From Bacteroidales bacterium (GTDB lineage: Bacteria; Bacteroidota; Bacteroidia; Bacteroidales; VadinHA17): 47,635 bases of DNA. The stretch is from assembly GCA_003141895.1 (NCBI GenBank), contig PLNT01000018.1:183591-231225 (forward strand), read 5' to 3'. A program made the position numbers and the translations under genes. Numbering within the stretch: the stretch's first letter is position 1; every line of letters starts with the position of its first letter. The notes beneath the pieces were generated by a model that did no database searches, was not told the DNA's origin, and was given only the letters and a program-made list of their open reading frames with translations. Of this stretch, positions 16,490 to 26,865 are shown piece after piece.

Positions 16490-18454
16490 TTATTTTTTAG
16501 GAGGTTTGATGCCTCTCTGCTTAGCAGCGGCTTCAAGGCGTTGCTGCCACTTCGATTTTTGAAGTGGCTTCTTCTTGTTTTGTTCCAGAGTCGCAAGTAC
16601 CGCATTTGAATCAATAAATCTTTTTGAGATCATGTTCTGAGCATAGGTCAGCATATTAGCCAGAAAATAATAATAAGTAAGACCAGCTGAGAAATTATTT
16701 AGAATAAGCATAAACATGATCGGCATCATATACATCATCATCTTCATGCCAGGCTGATCGGAACCTGGTGAAGACCCTGTCATCTTCATTGTCAGCAAAG
16801 TTGACGCAGTCATAAGAAGCGTAAAAAGACTAACATGGTTTCCATACATAGGAATTGAGAATGGAAGATGAAGTATCGAATCATAAGTTGACAGGTCAGT
16901 GGCCCAAAGGAAATGCTCCTGACGCAGTTCAATTGAAACAGGGAAAAACCTGAACATAGCAAACAGAATTGGCATTTGAAGAAGCATAGGAAGACATCCT
17001 CCCATAGGGTTAACTCCTGCTCTCTTATACAGATCCATAGTAGCCTGCTGCTTTTTCATTGCGTCTTCTTTCTTCGGAAATTTCTTCCCAAGATCTTCGA
17101 CCATTGGTTTAAGCACCTGCATCTTGGCCTGCGATTGATATGATTTAAATGTCAGCGGGAAAAGGACAACCTTAATAATAATAGTAAGAATAAGAATGAT
17201 TATCCCATAATTCCCTATAAAGTTATTAAGCCAGTTGAAGATCGGAATGATAACAAACCTGTTGATCCAGCCAATAATATTCTTCCCCAGGAAAACTACT
17301 CTTTCAAGCTGCATCCCTTCCTTTTTAAGAATCGGGATTGAATTCGGTCCATAAAATAATTTCATTTTCATGGAATTGGAGGATCCAGTTCCATATGGTA
17401 CCCCAACTTCTGAAGTATAATATCTGAGATATTTTTGAGATGTTAATGTCTTTGTAGAACTCAGGGAGGCATTCAGGAAAAAGTCATTGGTTAGAATAAT
17501 GGAAGAGAAAAACTGGTCCTGAAAGGAAATCCAGCTGAGTTTTGTTGTGACGTCAGTCTTCACAACCTCTTTTGACTGACGTGTTCCTAGTCCGACAACA
17601 TCATCCTGAAAATACTTATAATTTATTGTACAATAAGTTTCTTCATTCTGCCTTCCTTTTTCATGCTGAGGTATTAGCATCTTCCAATCCAGGGTCAGAC
17701 TGTTCTGGTTCGAAGCTATGATTCCCTCCATTGATTTGAAGGTGACATTGAAATCAACCATGTATTTATCAGGAGCCAGTGTATATGTATATTCAATATA
17801 TTTATCCTCTCCGGCCGGTAATCGTAGTACAACACTTTCAGGTTTTGAAGTGACGCTATAAACCTTTTGATCAGTTACCGGCTTGAAATACAGGTTATTA
17901 GTCTGGACAGCTTTATTGTCAGAAGTGAAAAAATTAAAACCAAAAACTGTTGAGTCCCCGGAAAATAAGATAAGGGGTTTCGCATCAAAAGTTTTGTAAT
18001 TCTTTAATCGGGCAGAATACACTCTTCCGCCTTTAAGAGAAATCTTTAATTCCAGAAGAGTGTTTTCAAGTGTAATAAAATCGTTCTCACCCGTAACAGC
18101 TTGAGCAAAAACACCATATTGACTAATATCGTTCTTCACTGGTGTGCTAATAGGACCTGGAACCACTGCATTAGTCTGAGGTATACCAGATGTATCCGGT
18201 TTCTCATTTCCGGTATTTCCAAGTTTCAGATTGATTTCACTTATTTTTGAAAGAACATCAGGTTGACTGGGTTTTAATCTAAGGGCATTTATATATTCTG
18301 CTCTTGCATTTTCAAGATCTCCTTTGGCATAATCAGCAGCTGCAACTTCAACAGCTTGCTCAAATACCTTATTCGTCCGGTTACTGTTATATATGCCGAA
18401 GCCTATAAAGATTATGAAAATCAGAATAATGCCCGTTATAGTATTTCTATCCAT
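16490..18454 (-). CDS. yidC: Membrane protein insertase YidC
   Basis: A 654-residue YidC/Oxa1 insertase that inserts inner-membrane proteins with or without SecYEG. TM1 is at residues 6-22. The large periplasmic P1 beta domain spans ~115-370. The conserved five-helix insertase core runs from ~385 to 610, with the cytoplasmic hairpin after KVVLFPLTFKSYQSQAKM and the KRAGVNPMGGCLPMLLQMPI motif. The tail is strongly basic (KKPLQKSKWQQR.. to PPKK), suitable for ribosome contact. Unusually, residues ~33-75 between TM1 and P1 read like one TPR unit (DYAKGDLENARAEYINALRLKPS). It lies 106 bases downstream of pyrG, a common Bacteroidetes pairing, and is followed by a strong terminator. Confidence 0.95.
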   Translation of the reverse strand: MDRNTITGIILIFIIFIGFGIYNSNRTNKVFEQAVEVAAADYAKGDLENARAEYINALRLKPSQPDVLSKISEINLKLGNTGNEKPDTSGIPQTNAVVPGPISTPVKNDISQYGVFAQAVTGENDFITLENTLLELKISLKGGRVYSARLKNYKTFDAKPLILFSGDSTVFGFNFFTSDNKAVQTNNLYFKPVTDQKVYSVTSKPESVVLRLPAGEDKYIEYTYTLAPDKYMVDFNVTFKSMEGIIASNQNSLTLDWKMLIPQHEKGRQNEETYCTINYKYFQDDVVGLGTRQSKEVVKTDVTTKLSWISFQDQFFSSIILTNDFFLNASLSSTKTLTSQKYLRYYTSEVGVPYGTGSSNSMKMKLFYGPNSIPILKKEGMQLERVVFLGKNIIGWINRFVIIPIFNWLNNFIGNYGIIILILTIIIKVVLFPLTFKSYQSQAKMQVLKPMVEDLGKKFPKKEDAMKKQQATMDLYKRAGVNPMGGCLPMLLQMPILFAMFRFFPVSIELRQEHFLWATDLSTYDSILHLPFSIPMYGNHVSLFTLLMTASTLLTMKMTGSSPGSDQPGMKMMMYMMPIMFMLILNNFSAGLTYYYFLANMLTYAQNMISKRFIDSNAVLATLEQNKKKPLQKSKWQQRLEAAAKQRGIKPPKK

Positions 18455-18523
18455 TATTTATTGTTAATTAAAATTATTGGCTTAAAAAACTGAAAAATAT
18501 TGTTTTAATATTGATTATGATAT

Positions 18524-18555
18524 ATGAAGAGACCTGGTGTATCATGTCTCTTCAT
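18524..18555. other. Hairpin between pyrG and yidC
   Basis: ATGAAGAGAC and GTCTCTTCAT form a perfect 10-bp stem around a 12-base loop in the 106-base pyrG-yidC gap. No T-run follows on the minus strand, so it is not a standard terminator. It could be an RNA-processing or stability element. Confidence 0.55.
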
Positions 18556-18560
18556 ACAAA

Positions 18561-20186
<1,626 letters not shown>

Positions 20187-20189
20187 TCA

Positions 20190-22172
20190 TTAGTCATCAA
20201 GACCTGACTGGTCAATCATTTTAACCTTTTCTTCAAGTGTTTTAATAAGCTTCTTGGCGCTCTCTATTTTATCTTCCACCTCTCTTATCATGGTATCAGC
20301 GTTAGTTGATTTTGCAAAAAAACCGATATTATTCTCCCATAAGACAATGTCGCTTTCGAGTTGCTTTATTTTTGTAAAAAACTTATCTCTTTCATTCCGA
20401 ACTTTTCTTGAAGCTTTCGGATTCGCTTTAAGATTATCGAGTTTTGTCTTATATTTAAGAATACTCTTATCTTCATCACCAATTTTAAGCTTGTCAAATT
20501 CCTTGTTGATGGCAAGTCTGTATTTGTTGGTTACTTCATCTTTAAGATTAAAGGGAACGAAACCTATGTCAGTCCATTTCCTCTGTAACTCTTTAAGTCT
20601 TTCAAATGCAGCCTGAACATCAGACCCTGATTCGAATTTTTCAAGCTCGTCAATTATAGCAAGTTTTGCCTTCAGGTTGTCTTCATACGAAGTATCAAGA
20701 GCAGCAAAGAATTCAGTCTTCCGATTGAAAAAATGATCACATGCCTTGCGGAACCTCTTCCAGCATCTTTCAGATTGTTTCCGGGGCACAGGACCAATTT
20801 CCTTCCACTCTTTCTGAAGCTTAATCAGAGCATCCGAGGTTGCTTTCCAGTCAGTACTTTCCTGGAGAGCTTCAGCCTGTACACATAACTCGGTTTTTAA
20901 CTGAAGATTATTTAGTTGAGTTTCTTTATTATCTGCATAAAACCCTCTTTTCTTTTCAAAGAAGGCATCACATGCATCTCTGAACCTCTGGTAAACCTTA
21001 TTGTTCTGCTTTTTAGGTGCAAATCCTATTGTACGCCACATTTTCTGCAACTCAACAACCTTATCGGCTCTTTCATCAAATTCCTTGAAGTTTTTGATTT
21101 CCTGCAAGTTGATTGCATGTACTTCTTCACAAAGAGCTATTTTTGCCTCTAAATTTTTCTTTTGCTCGTCTTTTTGTTTTTCGAAGTACTCGTGATGCCT
21201 TTTGTTGATCTGTGATGTGGCTTCTTTAAACCTTTCCCAGATTTCATTTTTTGATTCCTGGGGAACAGGCCCTACTTCACGCCACTGATTATGAAAGTCC
21301 TGTAAAAACCTGAATGCATTAACCGGATTAGGCTCAAGCAGGAGCTCCTCCGCTTTTTCACATAATGAAATTTTTGATTCAAGATTCTTTTTAAGATCAA
21401 GATCTCTTAACTCTTTATTGATTTTAATATAATCATAGAATATCTCGACATAATGATGGTAATTCTCCCAAAGATCCTTCAGAGAAGTCTGAGGAACAAT
21501 ACCAATGGAATGCCATTCATTCTGGAGTGATCTGAACTCATGAAAAGTCTTATTTATTGATTCTTCCCTGTTTACAAGTTCCTTTATTTTGTCGATTATA
21601 TCGTATTTCTTCTTTAAATTCTCATATTTTTCAGCTTCCTGTATCTTATTATAATCAGTTTTTTTCTCTTTGTATTTTTCAAGGAGATGCTTTACCCTGG
21701 CATCATCAGGATCGACCCACTGCCTGTAATCTTCGATTTTACCACCACCTTCAAGAAACTTATTCTTTCTCTCTTCCGCTTCACTTTTTAATTTCTTGTA
21801 GAAGAGAATTTTAATACGTTCAACATCATCCCTTATTTCAATTGTGGGACGATTTTCTATTAATAGTCCCAATGTCTCGGAAAGTTCGTGTTTGGAGTAT
21901 CCAGAATAGTCAACCTGGGGAAGTTCGATATCTTCTAAGAGATCAGTAACATCATGCTCCTTCTCTTCAGCAGGCTCTTCCTCATTTTTCTTATTCTCCT
22001 CATTTTCAGTAACTTTCTCTGCATTTATACTGATCAATTCAGTATCTACCAGATAATCAATGTTTTGCGCGTCTTCCGCTTTTTTGGCATCCTCAGTTCC
22101 GCTGGTGTTTTCGTTCACCACGGATTGTTCTTCATGAACAGAGTCATCCGGATTTTTCTTGGTCATAATCAA
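20190..22172 (-). CDS. DUF349 repeat protein
   Basis: A 660-residue, highly charged, mostly alpha-helical cytoplasmic protein. The first ~110 residues are acidic and low in complexity. From ~205 to 575 at least five DUF349 repeats occur, each about 70-80 residues and carrying the signature L..W..IG.VP (NEWHSIGIVP, NQWREVGPVP, KMWRTIGFAP, KEWKEIGPVP, RKWTDIGFVP). The C-terminal ~80 residues form a coiled coil. The function of the family is not established. It is common in Bacteroidetes and often sits near housekeeping genes, as here before pyrG. The first two ATG codons (MIM) are two codons apart and cannot be separated. Confidence 0.88.
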   Translation of the reverse strand: MIMTKKNPDDSVHEEQSVVNENTSGTEDAKKAEDAQNIDYLVDTELISINAEKVTENEENKKNEEEPAEEKEHDVTDLLEDIELPQVDYSGYSKHELSETLGLLIENRPTIEIRDDVERIKILFYKKLKSEAEERKNKFLEGGGKIEDYRQWVDPDDARVKHLLEKYKEKKTDYNKIQEAEKYENLKKKYDIIDKIKELVNREESINKTFHEFRSLQNEWHSIGIVPQTSLKDLWENYHHYVEIFYDYIKINKELRDLDLKKNLESKISLCEKAEELLLEPNPVNAFRFLQDFHNQWREVGPVPQESKNEIWERFKEATSQINKRHHEYFEKQKDEQKKNLEAKIALCEEVHAINLQEIKNFKEFDERADKVVELQKMWRTIGFAPKKQNNKVYQRFRDACDAFFEKKRGFYADNKETQLNNLQLKTELCVQAEALQESTDWKATSDALIKLQKEWKEIGPVPRKQSERCWKRFRKACDHFFNRKTEFFAALDTSYEDNLKAKLAIIDELEKFESGSDVQAAFERLKELQRKWTDIGFVPFNLKDEVTNKYRLAINKEFDKLKIGDEDKSILKYKTKLDNLKANPKASRKVRNERDKFFTKIKQLESDIVLWENNIGFFAKSTNADTMIREVEDKIESAKKLIKTLEEKVKMIDQSGLDD

Positions 22173-22470
22173 TCCTTTTATAGTTCAGCTCTTTATCAGA
22201 AATTTACACCATGGCAATCCATGGGAATTTCAGAGTACGAAAATATTGAAATATTTAATAATACTCAAAGTTTTAACATAAATAAATGTGAGAATCAGAT
22301 AATAAGAGAAACTCAATGAGCGTAGGAAAAAACAAAATAGCTAATAAAGTATCTTATAAGTATTAGCCGTCAGGACTTAACCAACAGAAGTAAATAGCCA
22401 GATAAATTATATATTTGAATTATAGACTTGACATGTTAATCATTTAAACCCGGTCTTAAAAAAGATATTT
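22173..22470. other. Intergenic leader region between the DUF349 gene and a small ORF
   Basis: AT-rich, with no coding frame of note. The only recognisable signal is a plus-strand -7 box at 22410-22417. No promoter box for the DUF349 gene was found on the minus strand. Confidence 0.45.
22410..22417 (+). promoter_or_regulatory. -7 box for the small membrane ORF
   Basis: TATATTTG (TAnnTTTG), 53 bases before the ATG at 22471. It supports the small ORF being transcribed, although no -33 TTG is evident. Confidence 0.4.
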
Positions 22471-22644
22471 ATGGACAAAAATCAAATATTTATTTTAGCG
22501 GCAGTATTGCTTGTCATAGGTATCAGGCTATACTTGAAATAAAAAAAAGACAAAGGGAATTTGGGAAATGAGACAAAACAATCCGGAACTTCTTTCCTTT
22601 CATCATCAAAAGATGAAGATTATGAGCCATATTCAAAGAAATGA
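22471..22644 (+). pseudogene. Small one-helix membrane protein gene interrupted by an in-frame UAA
   Basis: ATG at 22471 opens a 23-codon frame, MDKNQIFILAAVLLVIGIRL followed by YLK, essentially one transmembrane helix. It is closed by TAA at 22540-22542. The same frame then continues without another stop for 33 codons to TGA at 22642-22644: a lysine-rich stretch, a polar linker and an acidic-aromatic end (SSSKDEDYEPYSKK). The two halves together look like one 57-codon single-pass protein with a cytoplasmic tail. A promoter-like box lies upstream, and a hairpin covers the final stop. It may be a nonsense mutation, a base-calling error near the A-run, or readthrough. The family is not recognised. 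Confidence 0.5.
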
Positions 22645-22658
22645 GGACATCTCATTTC
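22638..22658. terminator. Shared hairpin between the convergent small ORF and hlyD gene
   Basis: GAAATGAG and CTCATTTC form a perfect 8-bp stem with a five-base loop, containing the stop codons of both convergent frames. A T-run (CTGTTTTT) follows on the plus strand; on the minus strand only TTTG follows. Probably a bidirectional terminator, stronger for the plus strand. Confidence 0.55.
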
Positions 22659-23941
22659 CTGTTTTTAGTTACCATATAACGGAATGGATTTACAATTTTT
22701 TGTAAAAGCCTTATGTCTTTGGTAATTATTTCAGCAGTACCCTGCATATTCTGATTAAATTCCAGTTTGGTCCCGTATAATGTTGTTAAACCGTTTGGTA
22801 ACTCAATTTCAATTATATATGCATCTCCGGATGGGACCAATGATTTGGATTTTACTACTCCTCTGACCATTCCATATTCCAAATAAGGATAACCACTTAA
22901 TTTTATATTAACCAACTGTCCTGCTTTAACTTTACCGGATCTCTGCATTTTAAGATCAATTCTCCCAAGAAAGCTTCCGGTGTTCAGAGGTACAATACTT
23001 ACAACCGGTTCATCTTTAACAACCGACTGATTGGCACTCCAGAATTTAGTAAATGAGACAACTCCTTCTACAGGAGAAATAAGCAGATAAGTATTTTCCC
23101 ACAAATGGATCTGCGCCCGCAGGTTTAAGAAAGACTCACGCAAAACTGAAACAAGCTTTTCATTCTCATCGATTTTTGTTATGTGGTAATCCTGAAGCAG
23201 TTGATGCTTCTCTGCAAGCTCAATAGTTTTTGCAGAGTGGTCAAGCCTTACCTGCTGAAGATCGATATTTTCTTTTAAAAGAGCCTGATGAGATCTTTCG
23301 AGATCACTTTCCGGAATCACTTTACCAACATATAGAGATGAATCCCTTTTATATTTTTTTACTTCAATCTTCTGATTTTCGTAGTATAGCTTTTCCTTTA
23401 CCTTTAAACGGCTGATATATTCCTGAATTCCAATAATTTCATCGTTTAGTGAAGTTATTTTGCTCCCATAGAAATCGTTAGCTACATAATTATTAAAGTC
23501 TGAAAGGTTTTTCAAAAAAGTCCCATAGTACACCTGAAGCTCTCCCAGTTCAGAGAATAAGGGCAACGATTTGTAGAGTATCATTTCAGGTTTCCTTATC
23601 GTATCAACAATTTGCCGCAATAATTCAATCTCATTCATTGATGCCGTAGTTTCCATTACTGCAACTAACTGACCAGCTTTTACCTGTTCTCTCTCTTTTA
23701 CAAAAAATGAATTTATATGTCCTGTTATTTTAGTTACAAGTGTTACAGGTGGATTTGTAGTAGTGATCTCAACCGGAGCCGGAATCGTATCAGGATATTT
23801 TATTATCCAGGCAAAGAGAATAAACAGAACAAATACCAGAAACATTATTGTAGTACCCCATCTGAGAATCCTGAGTGGGGGCTTTCCCATGATTTCTCTG
23901 ACAGGTTCGGAATACAATATTTCTGGTTTCTGATTTTTCAT
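22652..23941 (-). CDS. HlyD-family adaptor of a C39-type ABC exporter
   Basis: A 429-residue membrane-fusion (periplasmic adaptor) protein. The N terminus is cytoplasmic, one transmembrane helix spans ~30-47, then come a beta-barrel/lipoyl half (TKITGHINSFFVKEREQVKAG), a long alpha-helical hairpin (~115-280) and the returning lipoyl half (SPVEGVVSFTKFWSANQSV). In the family it bridges an inner-membrane ABC exporter to an outer-membrane TolC protein. It starts 7 bases downstream of the C39-type ABC gene, so the two form one unit. No TolC gene is adjacent; the TolC at 46145 belongs to an RND operon. The transported substrate is not visible nearby. Confidence 0.88.
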   Translation of the reverse strand: MKNQKPEILYSEPVREIMGKPPLRILRWGTTIMFLVFVLFILFAWIIKYPDTIPAPVEITTTNPPVTLVTKITGHINSFFVKEREQVKAGQLVAVMETTASMNEIELLRQIVDTIRKPEMILYKSLPLFSELGELQVYYGTFLKNLSDFNNYVANDFYGSKITSLNDEIIGIQEYISRLKVKEKLYYENQKIEVKKYKRDSSLYVGKVIPESDLERSHQALLKENIDLQQVRLDHSAKTIELAEKHQLLQDYHITKIDENEKLVSVLRESFLNLRAQIHLWENTYLLISPVEGVVSFTKFWSANQSVVKDEPVVSIVPLNTGSFLGRIDLKMQRSGKVKAGQLVNIKLSGYPYLEYGMVRGVVKSKSLVPSGDAYIIEIELPNGLTTLYGTKLEFNQNMQGTAEIITKDIRLLQKIVNPFRYMVTKNRK

Positions 23942-23948
23942 CTTTTAA

Positions 23949-26135
23949 CTAGCCGCCCAACTCAAGCTGATTCTTTACAAGGTTAAAATATGCACCTTTC
24001 TTCCCGATAAGCGATTCGTGAGTACCTGTTTCAATTATTCTTCCATTGTCAAGAACCACGATCTTGTCGGCATTTCTTACTGTACTTAGCCGGTGTGCTA
24101 CAACGATCACCGTTTTACCCTCAAAGAATTCGGAGAGATTTTCAACAATTACCTTCTCATTGTTGGCATCGAGAGAATTTGTCGCTTCATCAAAAATAAT
24201 AATTTCGGGATTTTTATAAATCACTCTTGATATAAGTAACCTCTGTTTCTGACCTTCGCTCAAACCATGCCCATTCGCTCCTATTTTGGTATTATATCCT
24301 AAAGGAAGAGACTCTATAAATCCTTTAATATTGGCTATTTCTGCAGCTCTGACCAGTCGTTCTACGTCTATTTCTTCAGCACCGGGCGCGATATTAGAAG
24401 CTATAGTATCAGGGAACAGGAATCCGTCCTGCATAACTGCACCGACTTTTTCGCGCCATACTTTAAGGCTGAGATTGGATAATCGAAGGTCGCCGATAAG
24501 AATTTCACCTTCAACCGGATGATAGAAGCCAAGTAGCATTTTCAGCAAAGTAGTCTTTCCGCTTCCGCTCGTCCCAACAATTGCGGTTATCTTATTTTCT
24601 TCAATAAACAGGTCAATATCCTTCAGAGCGTATGGTGAACGTGGTCCTTCATACTGATAGGAAAGATTATTAAAATATATGTCTTTTTTTTCGGGAAGCT
24701 TATGGATTTTTACTTCGGGATTAGGTTCTTCCTCTTCAAGGTTATGGACTTCAGACAAACGGTCGAGACTCATTTTTGCATCCTGCGATATCCTGAAAAA
24801 ACTAATTATCTGGCTAACAGGTACATTAAGCTGTCCAATAATAAACTGGACTGCCAGCATCGCACCGAGAGTCATTTCTCCTTTTAAGACTGATGTTGCA
24901 GCAACGATAGTGATAAGGACGTTTGTAATTTCATTTATAAGTGTGGCCCCGGCTGACTGATATTGAATTATACTTAAAGCCTTTACCTTTAGTCCGAACA
25001 ATGATGCCTGCAGTTTTTCCCAGTCCCAACGCATGCTTAGCTCACTTTGAGTAAGCTTGATCTCCTGCATTCCGTTCACTATATTAATAAGCTTGTTCCC
25101 CGACACTGACATCTGCATAAAACGCTGATGATCGAGTCTTGCTCTTGATTTCATGAATAGAGAAACCCATACAATATATAATACTGACCCTGTAAGAAAC
25201 AACAGAAGGATTTTTATGCTAAAAACTGCCAGGACGATGCCAAATACAACCAGGTTGAAGAATGAGAACAAAATGTTTAGACTTGCAGATGTAAGAAATT
25301 CTTCAATCCGGTTATTATCTTCTATCCGTTGCAGAATATCACCGGTCAGTTTTGTATCAAAAAAGGCTACAGGCAATGACATAAGCTTCTGGAGGAATCC
25401 TGAAATAACAGCCACATTCACCCTTGAACCAATATGAAGAAGAAGCCAGCCCCTGATAAACTCTACTGACATTCTTCCAAAAACTAATGCAAGCTGCGCA
25501 AAAAGAATTAGGTAAATGAATCCTATATCGTTGTTATTCAGCCCTATATCTATAATAGACTGGGTAAGGAATGGTATTACCAGTTGTATACAGCTTCCCA
25601 GGAGTAACCCCAGAATGAGCTGATAAAGATATTTTTTGTAAAATCGAAAATATTTAAAAAGAAACTTAAACCCATTCGTTTTTTCGCGCTCATTTTCATT
25701 CTTAAAGAGCGAAGGTGTTGGTTCAATTATTAAAATCAGCCCAGCGGGCTTATTATCAATATTAGTTGATGCCCAGTTTCTTACAAATTCTTCACGGCTG
25801 AATTTAATAAGACCCACCCCCGGGTCAGCAGCCCATATCTTTTCATTCTTTATTTTGTAAACAACAATAAAATGTTTCTGCCTCCAGTGTACAATACAAG
25901 GCAATGGGACATTTTCATTCAATACTTCAAAAGGGATTTTTACGCCCAGGGTTCTGAACCCTAAAGAATCAGCTGCCTCCGAAAGTCCGAGAAATGAGAC
26001 ACCTTCCCGTGTTATATAGCATTTTTTTCTAAGGGATTCCAACGAAAAATTCATTTTGTAAAATCCTGCTATCATTTTAAGACAGGCAGGTCCGCAATCC
26101 ATTGCATCAGGCTGTTTTACAAAAGGGAAAGACAT
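23949..26135 (-). CDS. C39-peptidase-containing ABC exporter (bacteriocin/RiPP type)
   Basis: A 728-residue fused peptidase-permease-ATPase. Residues 1-130 form a C39 cysteine peptidase with Gln8, catalytic Cys14 (DCGPAC), His88 (KHFIVVY) and Asp104 (ADPG), so the protease should be active. Residues ~160-455 carry six transmembrane helices of an ABC exporter. Residues ~480-728 are the ATPase, with Walker A (GTSGSGKTT), signature (LSEGQKQR), Walker B (IIIFDEAT) and the H-loop (VAHRLST). Such transporters cut a double-glycine leader and export the peptide. No double-glycine precursor gene was found within several kilobases. It is divergent from an ECF sigma gene. Confidence 0.93.
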   Translation of the reverse strand: MSFPFVKQPDAMDCGPACLKMIAGFYKMNFSLESLRKKCYITREGVSFLGLSEAADSLGFRTLGVKIPFEVLNENVPLPCIVHWRQKHFIVVYKIKNEKIWAADPGVGLIKFSREEFVRNWASTNIDNKPAGLILIIEPTPSLFKNENEREKTNGFKFLFKYFRFYKKYLYQLILGLLLGSCIQLVIPFLTQSIIDIGLNNNDIGFIYLILFAQLALVFGRMSVEFIRGWLLLHIGSRVNVAVISGFLQKLMSLPVAFFDTKLTGDILQRIEDNNRIEEFLTSASLNILFSFFNLVVFGIVLAVFSIKILLLFLTGSVLYIVWVSLFMKSRARLDHQRFMQMSVSGNKLINIVNGMQEIKLTQSELSMRWDWEKLQASLFGLKVKALSIIQYQSAGATLINEITNVLITIVAATSVLKGEMTLGAMLAVQFIIGQLNVPVSQIISFFRISQDAKMSLDRLSEVHNLEEEEPNPEVKIHKLPEKKDIYFNNLSYQYEGPRSPYALKDIDLFIEENKITAIVGTSGSGKTTLLKMLLGFYHPVEGEILIGDLRLSNLSLKVWREKVGAVMQDGFLFPDTIASNIAPGAEEIDVERLVRAAEIANIKGFIESLPLGYNTKIGANGHGLSEGQKQRLLISRVIYKNPEIIIFDEATNSLDANNEKVIVENLSEFFEGKTVIVVAHRLSTVRNADKIVVLDNGRIIETGTHESLIGKKGAYFNLVKNQLELGG

Positions 26136-26263
26136 TTGAGATATCAGGGAAAGTGATTTTTAACTAAAGTAAAGATATTTATATTTTGATTAGATAACCC
26201 ATGTCGTAAATAAAATCAGACGCAGTGGATCGCATTAAACTGAGTTTTGGGGTTTGGAAATAT

Positions 26264-26271
26264 TATATTTG
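26264..26271 (+). promoter_or_regulatory. -7 box for the ECF sigma gene
   Basis: TATATTTG (TAnnTTTG) with a TTTTG 14 bases upstream (26245-26249), closer than the optimum. It lies inside the longest open frame, so the first in-frame TTG (26254) cannot be the start if this promoter is used. Confidence 0.45.
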
Positions 26272-26298
26272 CCATTTGATTCTTCTAACCACACTGGG

Positions 26299-26865
26299 TT
26301 GTTTAAAAAATTATCTGATATCAGCATTATAAATGGCATACTAAATCAGGATGATTATATCCTGAATTGCTTATATGATAACTACTTACAAACAGTAAAA
26401 AAACATGTATTAAATAATAATGGCTCTGATGATGATGTTTCGGATGTTTTTCAGGATACAATAATAGTTCTATACAATCAGATCGTATCAGATACGCTCA
26501 ATCTTACAACTGACCTTAAGGGTTATTTTTTTGGAATTGCACGAAACGTCTGGAGCGCACAGTTAAGAATAAAACAAAGAACAGTTAAACTTGAAATTGA
26601 TCTTCCGGATGAAGATGAAACTGAAGAACAACCCGACCGCGTATTGGAAAGAATAATTTCCAGGGTATTTATTAAATTGAAACCCGATCAACAAATGATT
26701 CTAAAAATGTTTTCCGATGGATTATCTTACGATGAGATTGCTATTAAAATGAATTTAAAAAACGGAGTCTATGCCCGAAGGAAGAAATATTTGAGTAAAG
26801 AGTCTCTCATTGAATTAATGAAAGAAGATCCGGAATATCAGGATTTTTTTCGTTTCCGGAAATAA
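26299..26865 (+). CDS. ECF-type RNA polymerase sigma factor
   Basis: A sigma-70 family protein of ~188 residues. Region 2 contains the DDDVSDVFQDTIIVLYNQI segment and YFFGIARNVW, typical of ECF factors. Region 4 is a helix-turn-helix around LKPDQQMILKMFSDGLSYDEIAIKMNL. There is no in-frame ATG near the front. The frame opens at TTG 26254, but a promoter box at 26264 makes TTG 26299 (…LFKKLSDISIINGILNQ) the better start. It is transcribed away from the C39 exporter, and its last 28 bases overlap the 3' end of the convergent TPR-CHAT gene. A membrane TPR protein with anti-sigma-like topology follows that gene, suggesting a signalling set. Confidence 0.85.
   Translation: MFKKLSDISIINGILNQDDYILNCLYDNYLQTVKKHVLNNNGSDDDVSDVFQDTIIVLYNQIVSDTLNLTTDLKGYFFGIARNVWSAQLRIKQRTVKLEIDLPDEDETEEQPDRVLERIISRVFIKLKPDQQMILKMFSDGLSYDEIAIKMNLKNGVYARRKKYLSKESLIELMKEDPEYQDFFRFRK

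Noticed and set aside
20254-20616. 120-codon plus-strand open frame opposite the DUF349 gene
   Set aside because: It is a shadow of a strongly conserved repeat-protein gene, with low-complexity Ser/Leu-rich translation and no promoter.
21954-22319. 121-codon plus-strand open frame opposite the DUF349 N terminus
   Set aside because: It mirrors the acidic low-complexity region of the real gene; the translation is Leu/Phe-rich without family features.
22320-22651. Double-glycine precursor peptide downstream of hlyD on the minus strand
   Set aside because: All minus-strand ATG frames here are about 11 codons or fewer and none carries a double-glycine leader.
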